A stretch of DNA of 64,000 nucleotides from Artocarpus heterophyllus (Eukaryota > Streptophyta > Magnoliopsida > Rosales > Moraceae): the NCBI GenBank assembly GCA_025403435.1, contig CM046340.1, positions 15,630,091-15,694,090 on the forward strand, in the 5' to 3' direction. Each line of letters starts with the position of its first letter. Within the stretch, counting starts at the first letter, position 1. Positions 22,314 to 35,944 of this stretch are shown here, one piece after another. The notes beneath the pieces were generated by a model, which was not told the DNA's origin, made no database searches, and saw only the letters and a list, made by a program, of their open reading frames with translations. A program made the position numbers and the translations under genes.

Positions 22314-25300
22314 TGTTGGGGCTCTTTTGTCACGAGTCTTCATAGTGGAGGGTGCAAACTTTGTGGCCTTCTTCTATTGGCTCGGGTGCTATTTGACAGG
22401 AGTTGACGTGGCAGCATGATGGGGTGATGGAGTTGATTAAGTTTGCAGCAGTTGTTTTGGTGTTACGAGTGGCTGAAATGGGTTGTTTAGGCTCACTTTG
22501 TGGTGTCTTTGACTGGGTTACTACTAGACCCAAATAGCCCCAAGGACGATCAAGTCCAAGAGTGAGGCCCATTGCATTGCCAAATCTATTGGAGATGAGG
22601 ACTTCACCAAAAAATGCCTCCGAACGTACAAGTAATGTGAGGGAGGAACGCGAATAGTTGTAGAGAAATTCCATACACACTTGTTGGTGGTAATATGCCT
22701 ATTTGGTTATGACACTTTGGTGGAATAGTGAAATTTTTAAGTCCCAAGGGTGAAACAGTCCTACAGAAGAGTGACTCTGATTGGTGGGGTAGTTTAAAGC
22801 CTAAAGAGAGAAAATGTGGCAGTCCATTGATGATGGTTTCAATCCTCTTCATGCATGGGGGTTATTTAGGTTGTGAAGAGGGACAGTTTTAGGAGGATTT
22901 GATGATATATTCAAGTTCAAAAGAGGTAGAGCATGGATCCTTGTCGTTCTTGGAGTTTGCCAAAAAATATGAAACTTGAAGTGTTAAACGAATAGAGGTG
23001 ATGAACTTGGGTCATATTAGTGTCCTTCCTAGATGGTTTTGAAGTGGGAGATGATGTTTATGGGTGTTTTAAGGTGGTTTTAGGGAGGTTGAAGTAGTTG
23101 TGTGGATCTTAGACTTCTTTGGGACTTGTTGGAAAATATAGACGCTTGAGTTTTTTGGCAAGTAGGAATGGCCGAGTTGGGTCTTAGAACTGTCTTTCCT
23201 AATGAAGTTTATGGAAGTTTTGAGGTGGTTTGGTAGCAATTTAAGATAGTGGTATGGTGGTTTTAGGTTAGGAAAAATGGTGGCTATAAAGGTTTTTGGA
23301 TGGAGATAATGATGAAAGAGATAGTAATTATGGTAAGTATAGAGGCTTTTTCTTGGTGTTCTGAATAGAGTGAGGTTCATTAGTCTTTTTTTAAAGGTGC
23401 TATGTGTTGAAATTAAATAGAAAAGCAGCAAAAGGAACAGGTCATTGAGAAACAAATTTTTTTTTAAACTTTGTTAATCGGGAATAACTATATAATTTTA
23501 ATTAATAATAAAAAGCTTTGAGAATTTTTACCAACCATTTAAAAACCTATCAGGGTATCTTAGCTTTCCTCTTTAACACTATGATCTTTCAAGCTAGGCC
23601 TCCACACCAATAGAAAGACGAGTAGGCGTCAAACTGCAAGAATGAATTAACCTCACACTTTTCTAGATTTACTATGTACTCAACGCATAAGATAGCAGAC
23701 CTTTTTCAGAGAAAGAACTCAGTTTTTCTTTGCAAAAGTTACATGAAAAATAGATCTATGGAGATAACTGTTATCTCTATATTCTTATATATGAGCAATT
23801 AGTTATTTTTTAATTAATTTTAAATTTAAAACAACGACCATATCAAATATGTGGAGAAGTGATATACTCGGCATGATCCTTCTCTCTTTTTTTAGTTATT
23901 ATTTTATTTTCATTAAAAAAAATCACATGTTTCTCTCTCTCTCTATATATAATATTAGTTAAAAAGAATCACGTAATGTGATTCTGTTTTTACTTTTTTT
24001 ATATAAAAAAGTTAAAGTTAACCTTTTAAATATATATAATTTATATATATAAAAGTTTATAAGTTTAAAAACGTAAACGATTTCGAAATCGTTTACATAA
24101 TATATATCTATTAATATATAATAAAATTATATATATATTAAAATTAAAAAATAAATCAAATTTATTTAAGAATAGATTTTAAATCAAAATTATATTTAAA
24201 TAATCACATTATTCAAATATTATCAATTAATTAATTTAAAAACATGTTTAACTAATGTCATTAGTTAAATATAATCAATCAATTAATTAATTAATGCTCA
24301 GTTAAATGTGATAACATTTATCTCATTATATTACAAATATTTTTTTGTGTCACATTAATAACTCAAGTGTGAAATAATTAATTTAAAATTCAATAATTTC
24401 AAATTAAATATGTATAATTCATTTTATTCATTAAATCTAATATAGTGTTATAGATGTAGCATTGGGGACCTAAGAACCTATAACTCAAGCTCCAATACAT
24501 TTGACAATTAATTAAACTCTTTAATTAATGTGCCAAATTTATTAGTTTCAGTGTTACTCCACTGAAAACCTGAAAATAAACTCTTGAGATTATAGTGAAA
24601 ATTACTCAAAGAAAATTAACAGGTAGTGCATTGATATAATCATTACATATAAGTCTGTCATCTATAAATAGTTCATAATAAAAGCTAGGTTCAATTTCCG
24701 TTTACCTCTCTTATTACATCTTTATTCTTGAGTTCTAATAATTCTTCAATGAATAGTTAACTCATAATCTTATTATGAGCGAGCGCTTTATTGTTTAAAC
24801 CTTGAATTATTACTTAAGAGAACTATTTTTCTAACTTCTATAAGTAGGGAATGGATTTTGTATTTGTATAATATTATTCCTAGCAATTTATCGCATTATG
24901 TTTCCAAGATGCTAAGTTATGATATGTGACTAGACAAATCTTACCATGCAAATCAAAAAACATAAGTCATAAATAAGAGTCTAATAAATACTCAAGATTA
25001 AGACAGTCAAATATATGACCATCATAGTGATAAATTTGAATACTCTATTTGTAACAAATAATTATTAAAGATTCATAATTTATTTAGTCTAGTCCTATAT
25101 AATCTCATTATATAAAGTACCACTAATCTAATGTCTCTATATTAATAGCCCGGATAAGACTATTTCATTCCAAATGAGATTGGACCATACTTGTGATATT
25201 TAATTAGAGATCTCAAACTTTAATTAATTATTATGGACTATTTATGTTATTATCTATAAATCTTATCCCTAAGCATATAATACTTATATACGAAATTTAT

Positions 25301-26209
25301 AGTTATATAAATAATTATGGAATTTTCTTCATGTTCATAAATGTATTCATAATACATATGAGCAACCAAAATAATTATAAATATCACTTTATTTATTTAT
25401 TAACAATATGTACAACATTAATGCTTATAGGGCACCAATCCCAACACTAAGAGAGTATTTATAGCGAAAAATGGAGATCTGTTTTAATTGAGGTCCTTCT
25501 ATTTGGGACATTTGGTTATGGGTAGCTCCAGGTCTGGTTCTATAAGAACATCCATAGATGGCAACTTCCCACGACAAAAGGTTTCCCTCCCAAATTTGAA
25601 TTTGGTCTTCAGCATAGGACTGAGCGTGTCAGGAGTATTGATGGACAACAAACTTAAGAGTGTTATTCTGGGCGACCTACTACGGGAGTATCCAAAGAAG
25701 GAAGCTCTACCTTGCCATTTTGGGTAAGGTCAAGCTTTGGGTTAGGTTCCCCTTTGATTCACCTTGATTGAGGAGAAATTTGTCCCCTGTTGTAGGAGTC
25801 ACATGACTCTACAACAAGGTTCCCTCAAGTGAGCTGCTAAGGTTGGTGTGTCGAGTAAGCTGGCTTAACTGGTGAGCTAGCACGACAGGTGGGCTACAGA
25901 GGTTGACATCTCAGATGGGCCAAAAAGTGAGCTTTTTCTAGTGCCGTGTATGGGCTTCTAAGAGAGTCTTTTTAGCTCCTTTTTTTCCTTCTAATATCCC
26001 CATAGCCAAGTTATTCCAATTCTAATTAGACTCAAAACTTCCCAAATAAGTTAAAAATCTAATTAGACAAAAGAAAATGGGCTCATTTACGTTCCTTAGC
26101 CTTCCAAACCACTGCTTAATTTCGTGCCTTAGGCTGACGCACCTTACCTTAGACCATGTTACAGGATATGGGCTAGGCTTGCACCTTATGGAAAAAACTT
26201 GTATCAACA
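22314..26209 (-). mobile_element. LTR-type insertion in the right MULE arm, itself interrupted
   Basis: The ends are TGTTGGGGCTC at 22314 and TATCAACA ending at 26209, flanked by ATGAG (22309-22313) and ACGAG (26210-26214), a 4-of-5 target duplication. The left MULE arm supplies the empty site: its reverse complement near 20610 runs through without this segment. After removal of the nested piece at about 23470-25446, about 1.9 kb remains, fitting an unrelated solo LTR. No gag or pol coding is seen, and short open stretches at 22044-23455 and 25488-25727 resemble nothing I recognise. Confidence 0.65.
23470..25446 (-). mobile_element. Probable copia-type solo LTR nested in the 22314-26209 insertion
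   Basis: The right end CCAATCCCAACA is the reverse complement of TGTTGGGATTGG, a start common in plant copia LTRs. The segment is very AT-rich, has no coding sequence, and a TATATAAGAATATAG-like promoter is read on the minus strand near 23795-23780. The left end (TGTTAATCGGG at about 23470) is uncertain because no matching target duplication was found (CTAAG follows the right end). Confidence 0.5.
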
Positions 26210-28600
26210 ACGAGCAAGTTAAAATTAGTAAAGGTCTTTTAGTGTGACTAGGAAGACCGCCCTAATCTAGAGCTAAATAAAAAGGATAAGTCACAAAGAT
26301 TATAATTTGAGTATGAAGACTGTCACCATTGGTCTAAACAATTGAGATGATCAGTTTTGTAATTTTAAGAAGACCAATAGGACCGGTACCCATTAAGTGT
26401 GGTCTTACCACTTTAAAACAAAATAAATTACATGATTTCTTGAACATCATTTGGTGAATTTTGATTTCAACATTGGTATTATTATATTATTGTGATACAA
26501 GCAATAGAAGCACATTTTCTACTTTAAGTTATTATCAACAAGTCAAATTGTTATGGAATCTCACCAATTAGCTTTACATCTTCTAAGGTAACTAAGAACA
26601 CGACCTCAATCTTAAGTCTTTAAAATATGAATCAATAAGTTTTTGTTATTAATATCATAATACTATTAGTATGAATGCACTTAACAAAAACACACTTTAT
26701 ATATGAAATTTTATAAGTAACTTGAGTAAAATTTAATTAATTAATGCAGGTCTTTTATGGTGACCAATAAGACCACCCTCAATATTGAGATAAATAAGGA
26801 AGATGAGTTAAAAATGTTACAATTTGAGAAAGAAGACCATTACCATTACTCTAAACAATTGAGTAGGTCGGTTATGCAATTTTGAGAGCACAAATGCGAC
26901 TGGGATTACCTATATCTTTTATGTTGGGTTTTATTGGATTTTGTGATTCAAATAAGCAGTGAAAAATCAAAATTAATTCCCACAAAACCCTCGTAGGATC
27001 CATGCAATTTGATTAGATTAATAAGAAAGTCATAGAATCTTACTGGGATGATAAAAAAAGGGCAAGATTGCTAAAAGAAAACAAGCGGGTTCACTCCGGT
27101 GGCACCCTAACTCGAGCTTTTCGCATTTGGGATTAGATTCAGATGTTGTTACTTAGAGTAACGCCCTCTGCAGGTATCCATACGAATAGAATCTCTCAAA
27201 AACAAATTGGTGTGCTAGCACCATTTCCTTGCGTTAAATGACTATCTAATTTTTAGGGTTTTTAATGTTTTTGCCTTTTTGAATAAGAAAACGCCTCTTC
27301 TCTTCTAATTCTGCCAGAAACCCTAAAACAGATATATATATATTGAGTTCGAGAAAGAGTCAGATTTTAATTAGGATAAACTGTAATTCAAATATGATTC
27401 GTAGAACCTAGACAATGTCAGATTTAATGAACCTAGACATATCAAGCATCAAATTTAGACATTATCAGGTTCATCGAACCTAGATACAATAAACCCAAAA
27501 TTTGTTTTTGGTCTGTTCTAAGTGTGCGACCCTATAGGTTCACATAACGTTGGTAGTGGGCTTGAAATTCTGTTTCTAGTCCACAAATCATAAGCGGCCT
27601 CTAGCAAGGCATTATGATTACCTAAGTTATGCGAATGTCAATAATCCGACATAACCTAATATACAGTAAGTATTAAATTCCTTTTGTCACTAGATACATT
27701 GATTGAACATAAGGCATGGTTTATGTCATCCTTATACTATTCAATCATATTATTTCTCGATCTTAAGTAGACTGATATTGATAACCCTTTTTAATACATT
27801 CCAATATGGCCATACATTTTTCTTCAGTCTAACTTATCGAGGGGCCCATAGAATCTTTCTCATGATAAATGAGGGACAAATTCCTTCTTAATCACTCACA
27901 TTCCTCACATGAATCACTCTATATCCAACAACAATCCATTCTATCATCCTGTTAAAGATAATATTAGAATGTGTCAAAATATAGAGCTTGTCATGTAGGA
28001 AACAATGATGATTTTAGGTCAGATGACTAGGATAATACTATTGTGATGATAATCACTCATGACAATTATCCATGCAGTATTCTCATAGCGGGTTAATCCA
28101 ATACATCATTTTTCAAATATGTATTTATGAGTTGACTTAGTATCTCATACACATGATTAGTAAAACATAATCGTCAGTCAAACTTCATACTAGTCTTCAT
28201 TCATTAATATCCATTGAATACTATTATAATATTAGTGTGATACAGGTAATAAATTCACATTTTTCTATTTTATGTTATCATTAACAAGTCAAACTTTTGT
28301 GGAGTCTCAACAATTTAACTCCTCTAAGGTAATTAAGAACACAATCTTGATTTTAAGTCTTTTAAGCATTAATAGATGATTTTTATTATTAAAATCACAA
28401 TATTATCAGTATGACAACAATTAACAAAAGCACACTTTGTACATGAAATTATAATAAGTAGCTTAAGTAAAATCTAATTAATTAACACAAGTAACTGTCA
28501 CAAATATTACAATTCAAAAAAAAGATTGTCATTATTGGTTTAAACAATTAGAAGACCGATAGGACCGATTTTATCGGTACCCTTTATACGTCCTACTAGC
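26210..28600 (-). repeat. Inverted counterparts of the 500-bp MULE tandem units
   Basis: Segments beginning near 26219, 26750 and 28500 repeat AGACCG.CC..AAT.T.GAG.TAAATAA, TCACAAA.ATTATAATTTGA and the GGACCGGTACC-type junctions in reverse relative to 19411-20930. The second unit is broken by the LTR-like insertion at 26922. Confidence 0.75.
26922..28190 (-). mobile_element. Probable solo LTR in a MULE tandem unit
   Basis: The segment TGTTGGGTTTTATTGG onward is absent from the corresponding units of both arms. It contains a copia-LTR-like stretch near 27700-27900 and nothing coding. The right boundary is approximate and no clean target duplication was identified. Confidence 0.5.
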
Positions 28601-28989
28601 AAGACCAATAATTGGTTTAACAGTCTATACGATCGAGATGTCTAGTTTAAAATTCATGGCCAATAGACTATCAGACCGGTAAAGCCGATAAAATCAAATA
28701 CTAGTCGATAAAAAGTATTTGGCTAGTTTTTAGCAAACCGAGAGGATTGGTACAATTAGTCCCTTCAAAATTCAATTCTCCTAATTTAATTTATGCATTT
28801 TAATAATAAATAAAGAAAAAGAAATATAGACATTAACAATGAATTAAGTTGAAAATAGATACAAGATAATATTTTATTTAATAAATACTTAAAATAGAAA
28901 ATCTACTCCAAACCTTTGAAATGGTTTACCTATACAAAGTTTTACAAGCTATCAATATAATAAAAATCTAATTTGGGTTAAATTTATTA

Positions 28990-30761
28990 AAAGGGAATGT
29001 CATTTCCAAATTCTCATATAAGGTTGTTTGTTAACGAGGTCTAGTCTCTTAAAGTCTCCCTCGCTTTGTTGTGAAATTAGGAGATAACACTTTCATAGTA
29101 TTCATGTCTTCAGGGATGATCCACTTAGATGAGCTAGGTATGGGTTAAATGGTTTGGACATAGGCCAAAACCCATAACTCCTTCATATAATATTATGAGC
29201 TCAAGTCATGGAATTCATCTACACAGCCTTCGAACGTTGCAATAACATGGGTACACGAGATCTTGTCGATGTCACAACTTTACAAGAATAGGTTCTCCTT
29301 CCTATATCAACTACGAAACTTCCATTCAACCCTGTGACATAATAGTCAAGTGTGGTCCTATTTAATTCCCTCGCGTTTAAGATGGTGGACTCTTTGTGTC
29401 TTGTATGTAACGCTTTTTCCAATATCATAGTTAAAGAATTATGAGGAAGACCAAGACTAGACTCTTTACGGTGATTGTTGAACCATTTGACGATTTTATC
29501 TACGATCGTATCAATAAAGGGTCAAGGGATATGCTCTAACCTTTTGCAACATGCCATTAATGCTCTCAACACCATTGGCAGTCATGATGCTGTAGCACAA
29601 ACATGTAAAGTAGCACTTAGCCCATTTTTTAAGATCTATAGTGTTCTCAAGATAGCTTACATCAGCAGGATACCTATTCTTTAGGTCATCATAGGGTTGG
29701 TTGAACTTATGCAAAGTATATGTCGTTGTAACTTTCTTGAACTTAGTTGTAATGATGTTATTTTTTCTTACCGCCTCTAACACGAGATCCTTGGTGAGCC
29801 CCTAATTTGATTTTTTGAGAGATGTAAACAAAATCCATGTTGTCACTTCTTATATACCCCTGACATCGTATTACAAGTGCTTTGGTGCCTATTTATAATT
29901 ATGACTAAGTCCTCGATGTTGGGTATGAGTTCCTCAAGTTTCTTCAATAACCATTTCCATTCATCATCACTCCTTGAGTCAACCACACCCTAAGTAAGAG
30001 TGTTTTGATGGCTGTTACCATCTTGGGTGGCAGCGAAGATCATTACTCCCTTATACTTAGTCTTCAAAAAGGTTCCATTAATCGCAATTACCTTTCTTAT
30101 TGCTTGAATCCCACGATACATGCCTCCATTGCAATGAAAAGACACATAAATTTTTTTGATCACTGTGCACAACATATCTATAACTGTACCTCGAATCATA
30201 ATTTTTATCATGTGCAAATAACTAGGAGGCATCTGAAATCTAACCTCTAGAGAACCTCTAACATCACTTGCGGCCTTTCTTTGTGCCTCCAAGCTTTGAG
30301 TAGGATATTGAAATGTTGCAATTTTTCATCATCTCCATTACTCTCTTTGGGGTAGGTGTCTTAAGCTGGCTTGGGTACTCCTTCAAAATATCTTAAACTA
30401 ACTTTGCAGTTGCTTGTCGGTTTCTTTTATCCACCAAACCAGCAGAGCATGCATGGGTGTTGTAATATGTTTAGAGGGCGAAATGATTCAAGCTTATGAT
30501 CCTTGTAGCTCGCAAAGCCCACTTGCAATCTGGGACTGTATATTTCACTACAAACAACTTTGTTGTTGACTTGACAATTTTATATTCGAAACAAGGTTCC
30601 AAAAAACATCAATCATCAAGTTCTTGACCCATATTGGTTGCAAATTCCTAACCAATTGTAATATCCATACCATCATCAAAGTTGAAAAACACACCACTAT
30701 CAACTTTCACTAATGGTTCACAATGATCCATAACAATATCCGGTTCTACACATGAATGTCG
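28990..30761 (-). pseudogene. MULE transposase, middle and C-terminal parts (broken)
   Basis: Minus-strand readings give the region before the catalytic domain (YTVPDCKWALRATRI, then KRVMEMMK), then 30292-29990 with QMPPSYLHMIK and IRKVIAINGTFLKTKYKGVM. This matches the MULE DDE domain, whose first Asp (normally IDGTFLK) reads Asn here. AATQDGNSH follows. 29783-29511 gives WAKCYFTCLCYSIMTANGVE and SINGMLQKVR, as in the MULE C-terminal half. A SWIM zinc finger is read across a frameshift near 29290-29238 (SCK, then CDIDKISCTHVIA). Multiple stops rule out activity. Confidence 0.85.
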
Positions 30762-32751
30762 TGTTAGACATGTATACCATAAGGAGTAAAAATATAATAT
30801 ATTTTTGGAAACATTTTTATCAATAAAGAATGTATTTATTATTTATACACCAAATCTTGTCCTCTTTATGTTCATATTTGTTGAATGTATGATAAGCAAA
30901 CAAAAGTCAAAGACTGTCGGTCTAAACCTTTTAAGAATCAGGCATATGATGGACATATTATGCAGAAGACATGATTTTAAATGTGATGGTCTAAATCATA
31001 AGATCTGCAATTGACAGAATAAAGTTGGGCGTTTTATTCATGCAGAGATTGTTATGTTGTCTATATCCTTAATGGGAGATGGTTTGTCTTGGCCATTGAA
31101 GGTGGACTCCGCGAATAGAAACATTGGTGCATTGTCATAAGTGACGATGCAATGGATCGGGACATAAAGTGAATTGATTTAGATAAATAATTTTATCTTA
31201 GCAAATCGATTCACTTTAGACAATCATATGTGTTGTGCCTTAATCTTGAGATAAATAGTTGGTTCATTGTCTTACTTATGTCTTTTGATGTACCAAAGGG
31301 TGACATCCACATTTTATGTTGGTACATATGCCAGTACGTTGGAGGCATGACTCTTGATAACGAAGACTTGTTATTCATAGATACGGAATCCATAGCTCCT
31401 CTTTAGTAGTCGTTGACATCCTCTTATATGTCTTATTCTGTAATTAAAAAACTAGAGCGCTCAACCATTTGGATACATAGGTGTAACCGAATGGTATACT
31501 ATCTTTGGATGGTAAGTTTTCCAATGGTAAGATAATAGAACATAAGAACAAAATAATTGAGAAGGTAAGACAGAATTTATCCTTAAGCCGATTATGGATA
31601 ATCCTATGAGAATACAACATATCATGATATGTCATGGAGACTAGCTATTCGGGCTTTATAATTCTATGTAGTTTGAGAATGCAGCTCTAAGCTTTTAGTA
31701 AAGTAGCGTTAGAGCTGATAATTATGAAATGTACACATAAGATATTGGGTTTCATAATTATCAGGAGCTTAACTATATAGGTCCATATGGTCTCCTTTGC
31801 TAGCTCATAAAAATCCTATAACGATACAGCAAGCTTTTCCAATAAATTGGTGACTTATGTCAAATTATTAGATTGGCTAAAATTCGAGTTAATTGTATTT
31901 AATAATTCATGTTATTTTATCGGTTGAATTAATTCTGTAATTAATTTAAGATAAGCATTTTGGTTTATTGGTTAAATTAATTCAAGATAAATATGTTGAA
32001 TTATTGTGGATAAAATCTTATTTGTATGGATTTATCAGGATATGATTACTTTAATCAAATAACTTTTCTATTGGGTTATTTGAATTAAGATTGAGACTCT
32101 ATCAAAGATACCCGAAACTAATAAGATAGGAATTATCCAATAGGTTACGATAGCATCTATCGGATCAACCTTAGATTCGAATCAAATTCAAATCGAGTAT
32201 CTGCGATGGCACGATTGACCTCGCTTTGCATCGTGGTCAACCATGGCTATGAGACTTCGAGTTTGATTACATGGATTCAAATTTAAAATTGATTCCAACA
32301 CAAATTTTGAGGCCTTATCTGATAATGATTAACTTCAAATCTTACCTCTATAAATAAAGAATGAGTTCTCTTTCTTATTTAGATCAGTTGAGAAATCTAA
32401 AGTGAGTACTCTGCCAGCGAGACTCTAAAACTCTCCGAAGAGCTGTTGGTTTACAAATCACGAACTATAACTTTGGGGTATTTTTCAATTGGTTGGAAGG
32501 AGAGCCACCTTTGGAAGAGTTATACGAGTGTCCCTACACACACACCGGTCGTGGTAGAGAATAGTAAAGAAAGCCAATTGGTTGAGGTCTTTTTATAACG
32601 TCATTTCTCTTCATTGATTGTAGGAGCTTTTTCAGCAAACAAGGTTAGTAAGATCTAGTTAATTTATGCATATAGCGTGTCAAACTTATGTTTTGGAAAA
32701 TACTCTACCATAAAAAATTTTAAAATTCTGCTGCGTACTATTTTTCCAACA
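30762..32751 (+). repeat. 5' LTR of Copia C
   Basis: It begins TGTTAGACATGTAT and ends TTTTTCCAACA. It matches the 3' LTR throughout and the reverse solo LTR at 13570-15562. Confidence 0.9.
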
Positions 32752-32753
32752 AT

Positions 32754-32765
32754 TGGTATCAAGCC
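32754..32765 (+). other. Primer-binding site of Copia C
   Basis: TGGTATCAAGCC lies two bases after the LTR. It resembles the initiator tRNA-Met site TGGTATCAGAGCC with a small deletion. Confidence 0.75.
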
Positions 32766-34372
32766 ATGGTTTTTACATAAATTTATGAGTTTGTGATCAT
32801 ATTACATATATAAATTATGTGATCTTGATCTCCCCTATGCTTGAATTTAATTTTTAGAGAATTGGCACTCTAGGTTTCTATATATTTTTATGTTGTTATG
32901 GATTATATGGTGAATGTCTATTAATTAATTATGGCTGATTAAATTATTATTTAATTATTAATTAATTAATTTATGTCATTTATGGTTCCTTAGAGGTTAG
33001 AATATGGATCTAGGTTTTTCATATAATTAGACGACGGACTATCATCTCTATCTAGGATTTATTATTTAATTTTAAATTTGTAAGAATTTTGTAATTAAAT
33101 AATTATTTGGAGAAGACGGATCTAGAAGACGGATGATTGTGTTCCACAGGTATTTCCTGAGCCTTTAATTTTATGTTTTTGAATTCTTAAAGATAAAATT
33201 GGAAAACTGCCCTTCAATTTATTTTCTAAAAAGGCACGATCAACTGTGATACACATAATGCAGTTGACCGCGGCTGCACGAGGCAAAATGGTGGCTTTAG
33301 AGGCAAGCCGAACTTTTGAATTCGACAGGCCAACTGTGGACAGACGGTCGACCGCAACATACATACCATGGTCGACCGCGTCATCGACAGGTCAAATTTA
33401 AAAATTTGACAGGCTAGTAGAGAGCTATTTTTTTAGTAAAAAGTGGATTTTTTGATGCAATTTTGATTTTATTTTGGGACAATTTTGAGAAACATTAAAT
33501 TTAGATATGACCAAAAATATGGAGTATTCAATCTATGTGGGATTGAAGACTTGGGGATAGACATTACATGAAAAAGGATACAATTTGAAGATTCAAGAAT
33601 GAAAAATTGATAATATGTTTTCATTAATCTCTTGTAATCTTTATTTTTTATTCTCTATGGTAGAACCATAATATTACGATTATTTATTATTATTTTGCTT
33701 GTGGCTTTGCATGATTGCTTTGCTTGTCTGAATTATAATATGATTTGCATGTATATTGATAACATGTCATATAGAATAGGGAGAGCCGCTCTTTTAAAAT
33801 TGTTCATGCATATTCTTAAAATAAGACCTTGATTTTAAAAGATTGAGTGGGAGAAGGTTTTTGAAAAGAGGACCTATGGCCTCCATCGTTGGTCCATAGG
33901 TAGCACATGGTGGTTCCAACCCCTAGGAAGGGACTTCATCATGTGCCGGGTTAGATTTTCGAGACGATAAGGTATTTTAGCATGATTTATGGTTGCATAC
34001 TCCTAGGTGGTGATTGTAAATCATAGATAAAATATTAAAACAATGATTATACACACATGTTAATTTTATTATTAATCTCCCCTAAGAGCTCTGTTAATAA
34101 AATTAATGGCTAAAGAAATGATTCTTAATATATGCTGGATCATACGGGTCTTGGATGACATATATTAATCAGGAGGGGATTCGTGTTCCTAATTGAACTT
34201 TGGCATGGCTCTCCTAGGAGCTTGTTGAATTCTGAGTTGGGAATTATCGTTGTAAGATTGTGATATTTTCAAGGTTTTGACTCATAAACACATTTGTATA
34301 TTTTACATGATTGTGTTATCTTACTAAAATATTATGTATGTTTGGTATATGATTCTTTGTTGTAGATTAAAA
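32766..34372 (+). other. Untranslated leader of Copia C
   Basis: About 1.6 kb without a credible ORF between the primer-binding site and gag. It includes a segment at 33230-33410 rich in GTCGACCGC and CAGTTGACCGCGG repeats, unlike the AT-rich surroundings. Confidence 0.6.
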
Positions 34373-35236
34373 ATGTCTAAAAATGCTTTATCATCGACAC
34401 TTGACAAGAACCAATTAACCGGTGTGAACTATAATGATTGGAAACAGAACCTGAATATCATCCTATCCTTTGCGAAACTAAAATTTATGTTGACGACACC
34501 ATGTCTTCCCGAGCCTACAAAAGATTCCACTAATGAGCAAATCCAAGCGTATGATAGTTAGAAATATGCTAATAATCAAGCCCGTTGCTATGTTATGGCC
34601 AGCATGAATAACGTGCTATAGGCTCAACATGAAGATTATGAGATTGCGAAGTAAATCTTGAATAATCTTGAAGACATGTTTGGAGGCCAGGCCCTAACAA
34701 ATTTTAAAGTAAAGTGGTTCAGAAACTCTTAAACTGCAAACAGAGACTGGGGATGTTTGTGAAAGAGCATATGATGTTTGTCAAGGGTTACCTCATTGAG
34801 GCTAAAACTACTAGAGCTGACATCGATGCTCAAACTCAGATGACTATGGTCTTTGAGACTCTATCTAAGGAATTTACTTTGTTTAGAGCTACATTTAATT
34901 TAAGCAATATATGAGATATGATCTTAATAGAGTTGATGAAGCAATTGTAGGAGTTTGAACAGCTGATCAGGGAGTCTCTTGTTGGCAGCGAGGCCAACTT
35001 GGCAGCTGCATCCGGTTCCAATCCCAACCCTGGGAATGGCAAGAAGCAACTAGCCAAGAACGAGAAGTCTTCTCTTCTTGCAAACAGCAAGAATAAGAAG
35101 AACCTGAAGAAGCTCAAGTGCTTTTTCTGCAGGAAGTCGGGCACATTAGGAAGAATTGCAAGAACTTCCTTTCCCGAGGAGGTAGGTGTGATCTTCTGGT
35201 TATTGAAACTTGTTTGGTTCAGGAATCCAATGACAC
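34373..35236 (+). pseudogene. Copia C gag (broken)
   Basis: The start MSKNALSSTLDKNQLTGVN is followed by YNDWKQNLNIILSFAKLKFM, typical of copia Gag. An in-frame TAG at 34559-34561 and further stops at about 34618 and 34651 interrupt it. Later parts read LEDMFGGQALTNFK and a Lys-rich region. The zinc knuckle (CFFCRKSG, then HIRKNCKNF, CX2CX4HX4C) is split by a one-base shift near 35137. Confidence 0.85.
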
Positions 35237-35944
35237 TTAGGTCAAAGATTCCGGTGCAACTAGCATGTTTGGGTTTCTCTACAGAGGTTCAAAGAAACGA
35301 TAAGTCTATTACGTGAAGACTTCACACTTTGGATGGGCGATGGATCCTTGGTCTTAGCTGAAGCAGTGGGAGACGTCCATCTGTATTTTGCTAATTATAG
35401 GATTTTAATTTTGGGAGATTATTTTTATGTTTCTAAATTTAAAAGGAATTTAATTTATGTAGCTTGTTTATTAAAAGACTCCTATTTGGTTTCTTTTAAT
35501 AATAAAGTGGTGATTCATAAAAACAAATTTTTTATCTGTTTGAATGGATGCAAAATAATCTCTATTTTATCAAACCTAAGATGGACTTACTGCTTAATAC
35601 TGAGATAAATAATAACAACTCTAAAAGAATTGAAACTTCTTACTCTAATAAGACTTATCTTTGATATTTACGACTTGGTCATATTAACCTGATAGGATTC
35701 AAAAGTTGATAAAGGATGGACCTTTAAGTCACTTAAAGGTGAAATCGATACCACAATGTGAATCTTGTTTGGAGGGTAAAATGACCAAAAGATCATTCGG
35801 GTCTAAAGGCAATAGGGCCAAAAGGGTTCTAGAACTTGTGCATAGTGAGATTTGCGGACCGATGAACATCCGGGCACGAAGAGGGTATGAGTATTTCATC
35901 ACTTTTATTGACGATTACTCAAGGTATGGGTATGTGTACCTAAT
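35237..35944 (+). pseudogene. Copia C protease, GAG-pre-integrase and N-terminal integrase
   Basis: The protease core DSGAT is at 35247-35261, preceded by TAG where Trp is expected. 35333-35608 continues the protease. GAG-pre-integrase YLRLGHINLIG is near 35665-35700. Then comes zinc-binding CESC, and the integrase core begins with VHSEICGPMN (E replaces the usual D) and YFITFIDDYSRYGYVYL, which ends where the next element is inserted at 35945. Confidence 0.85.
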
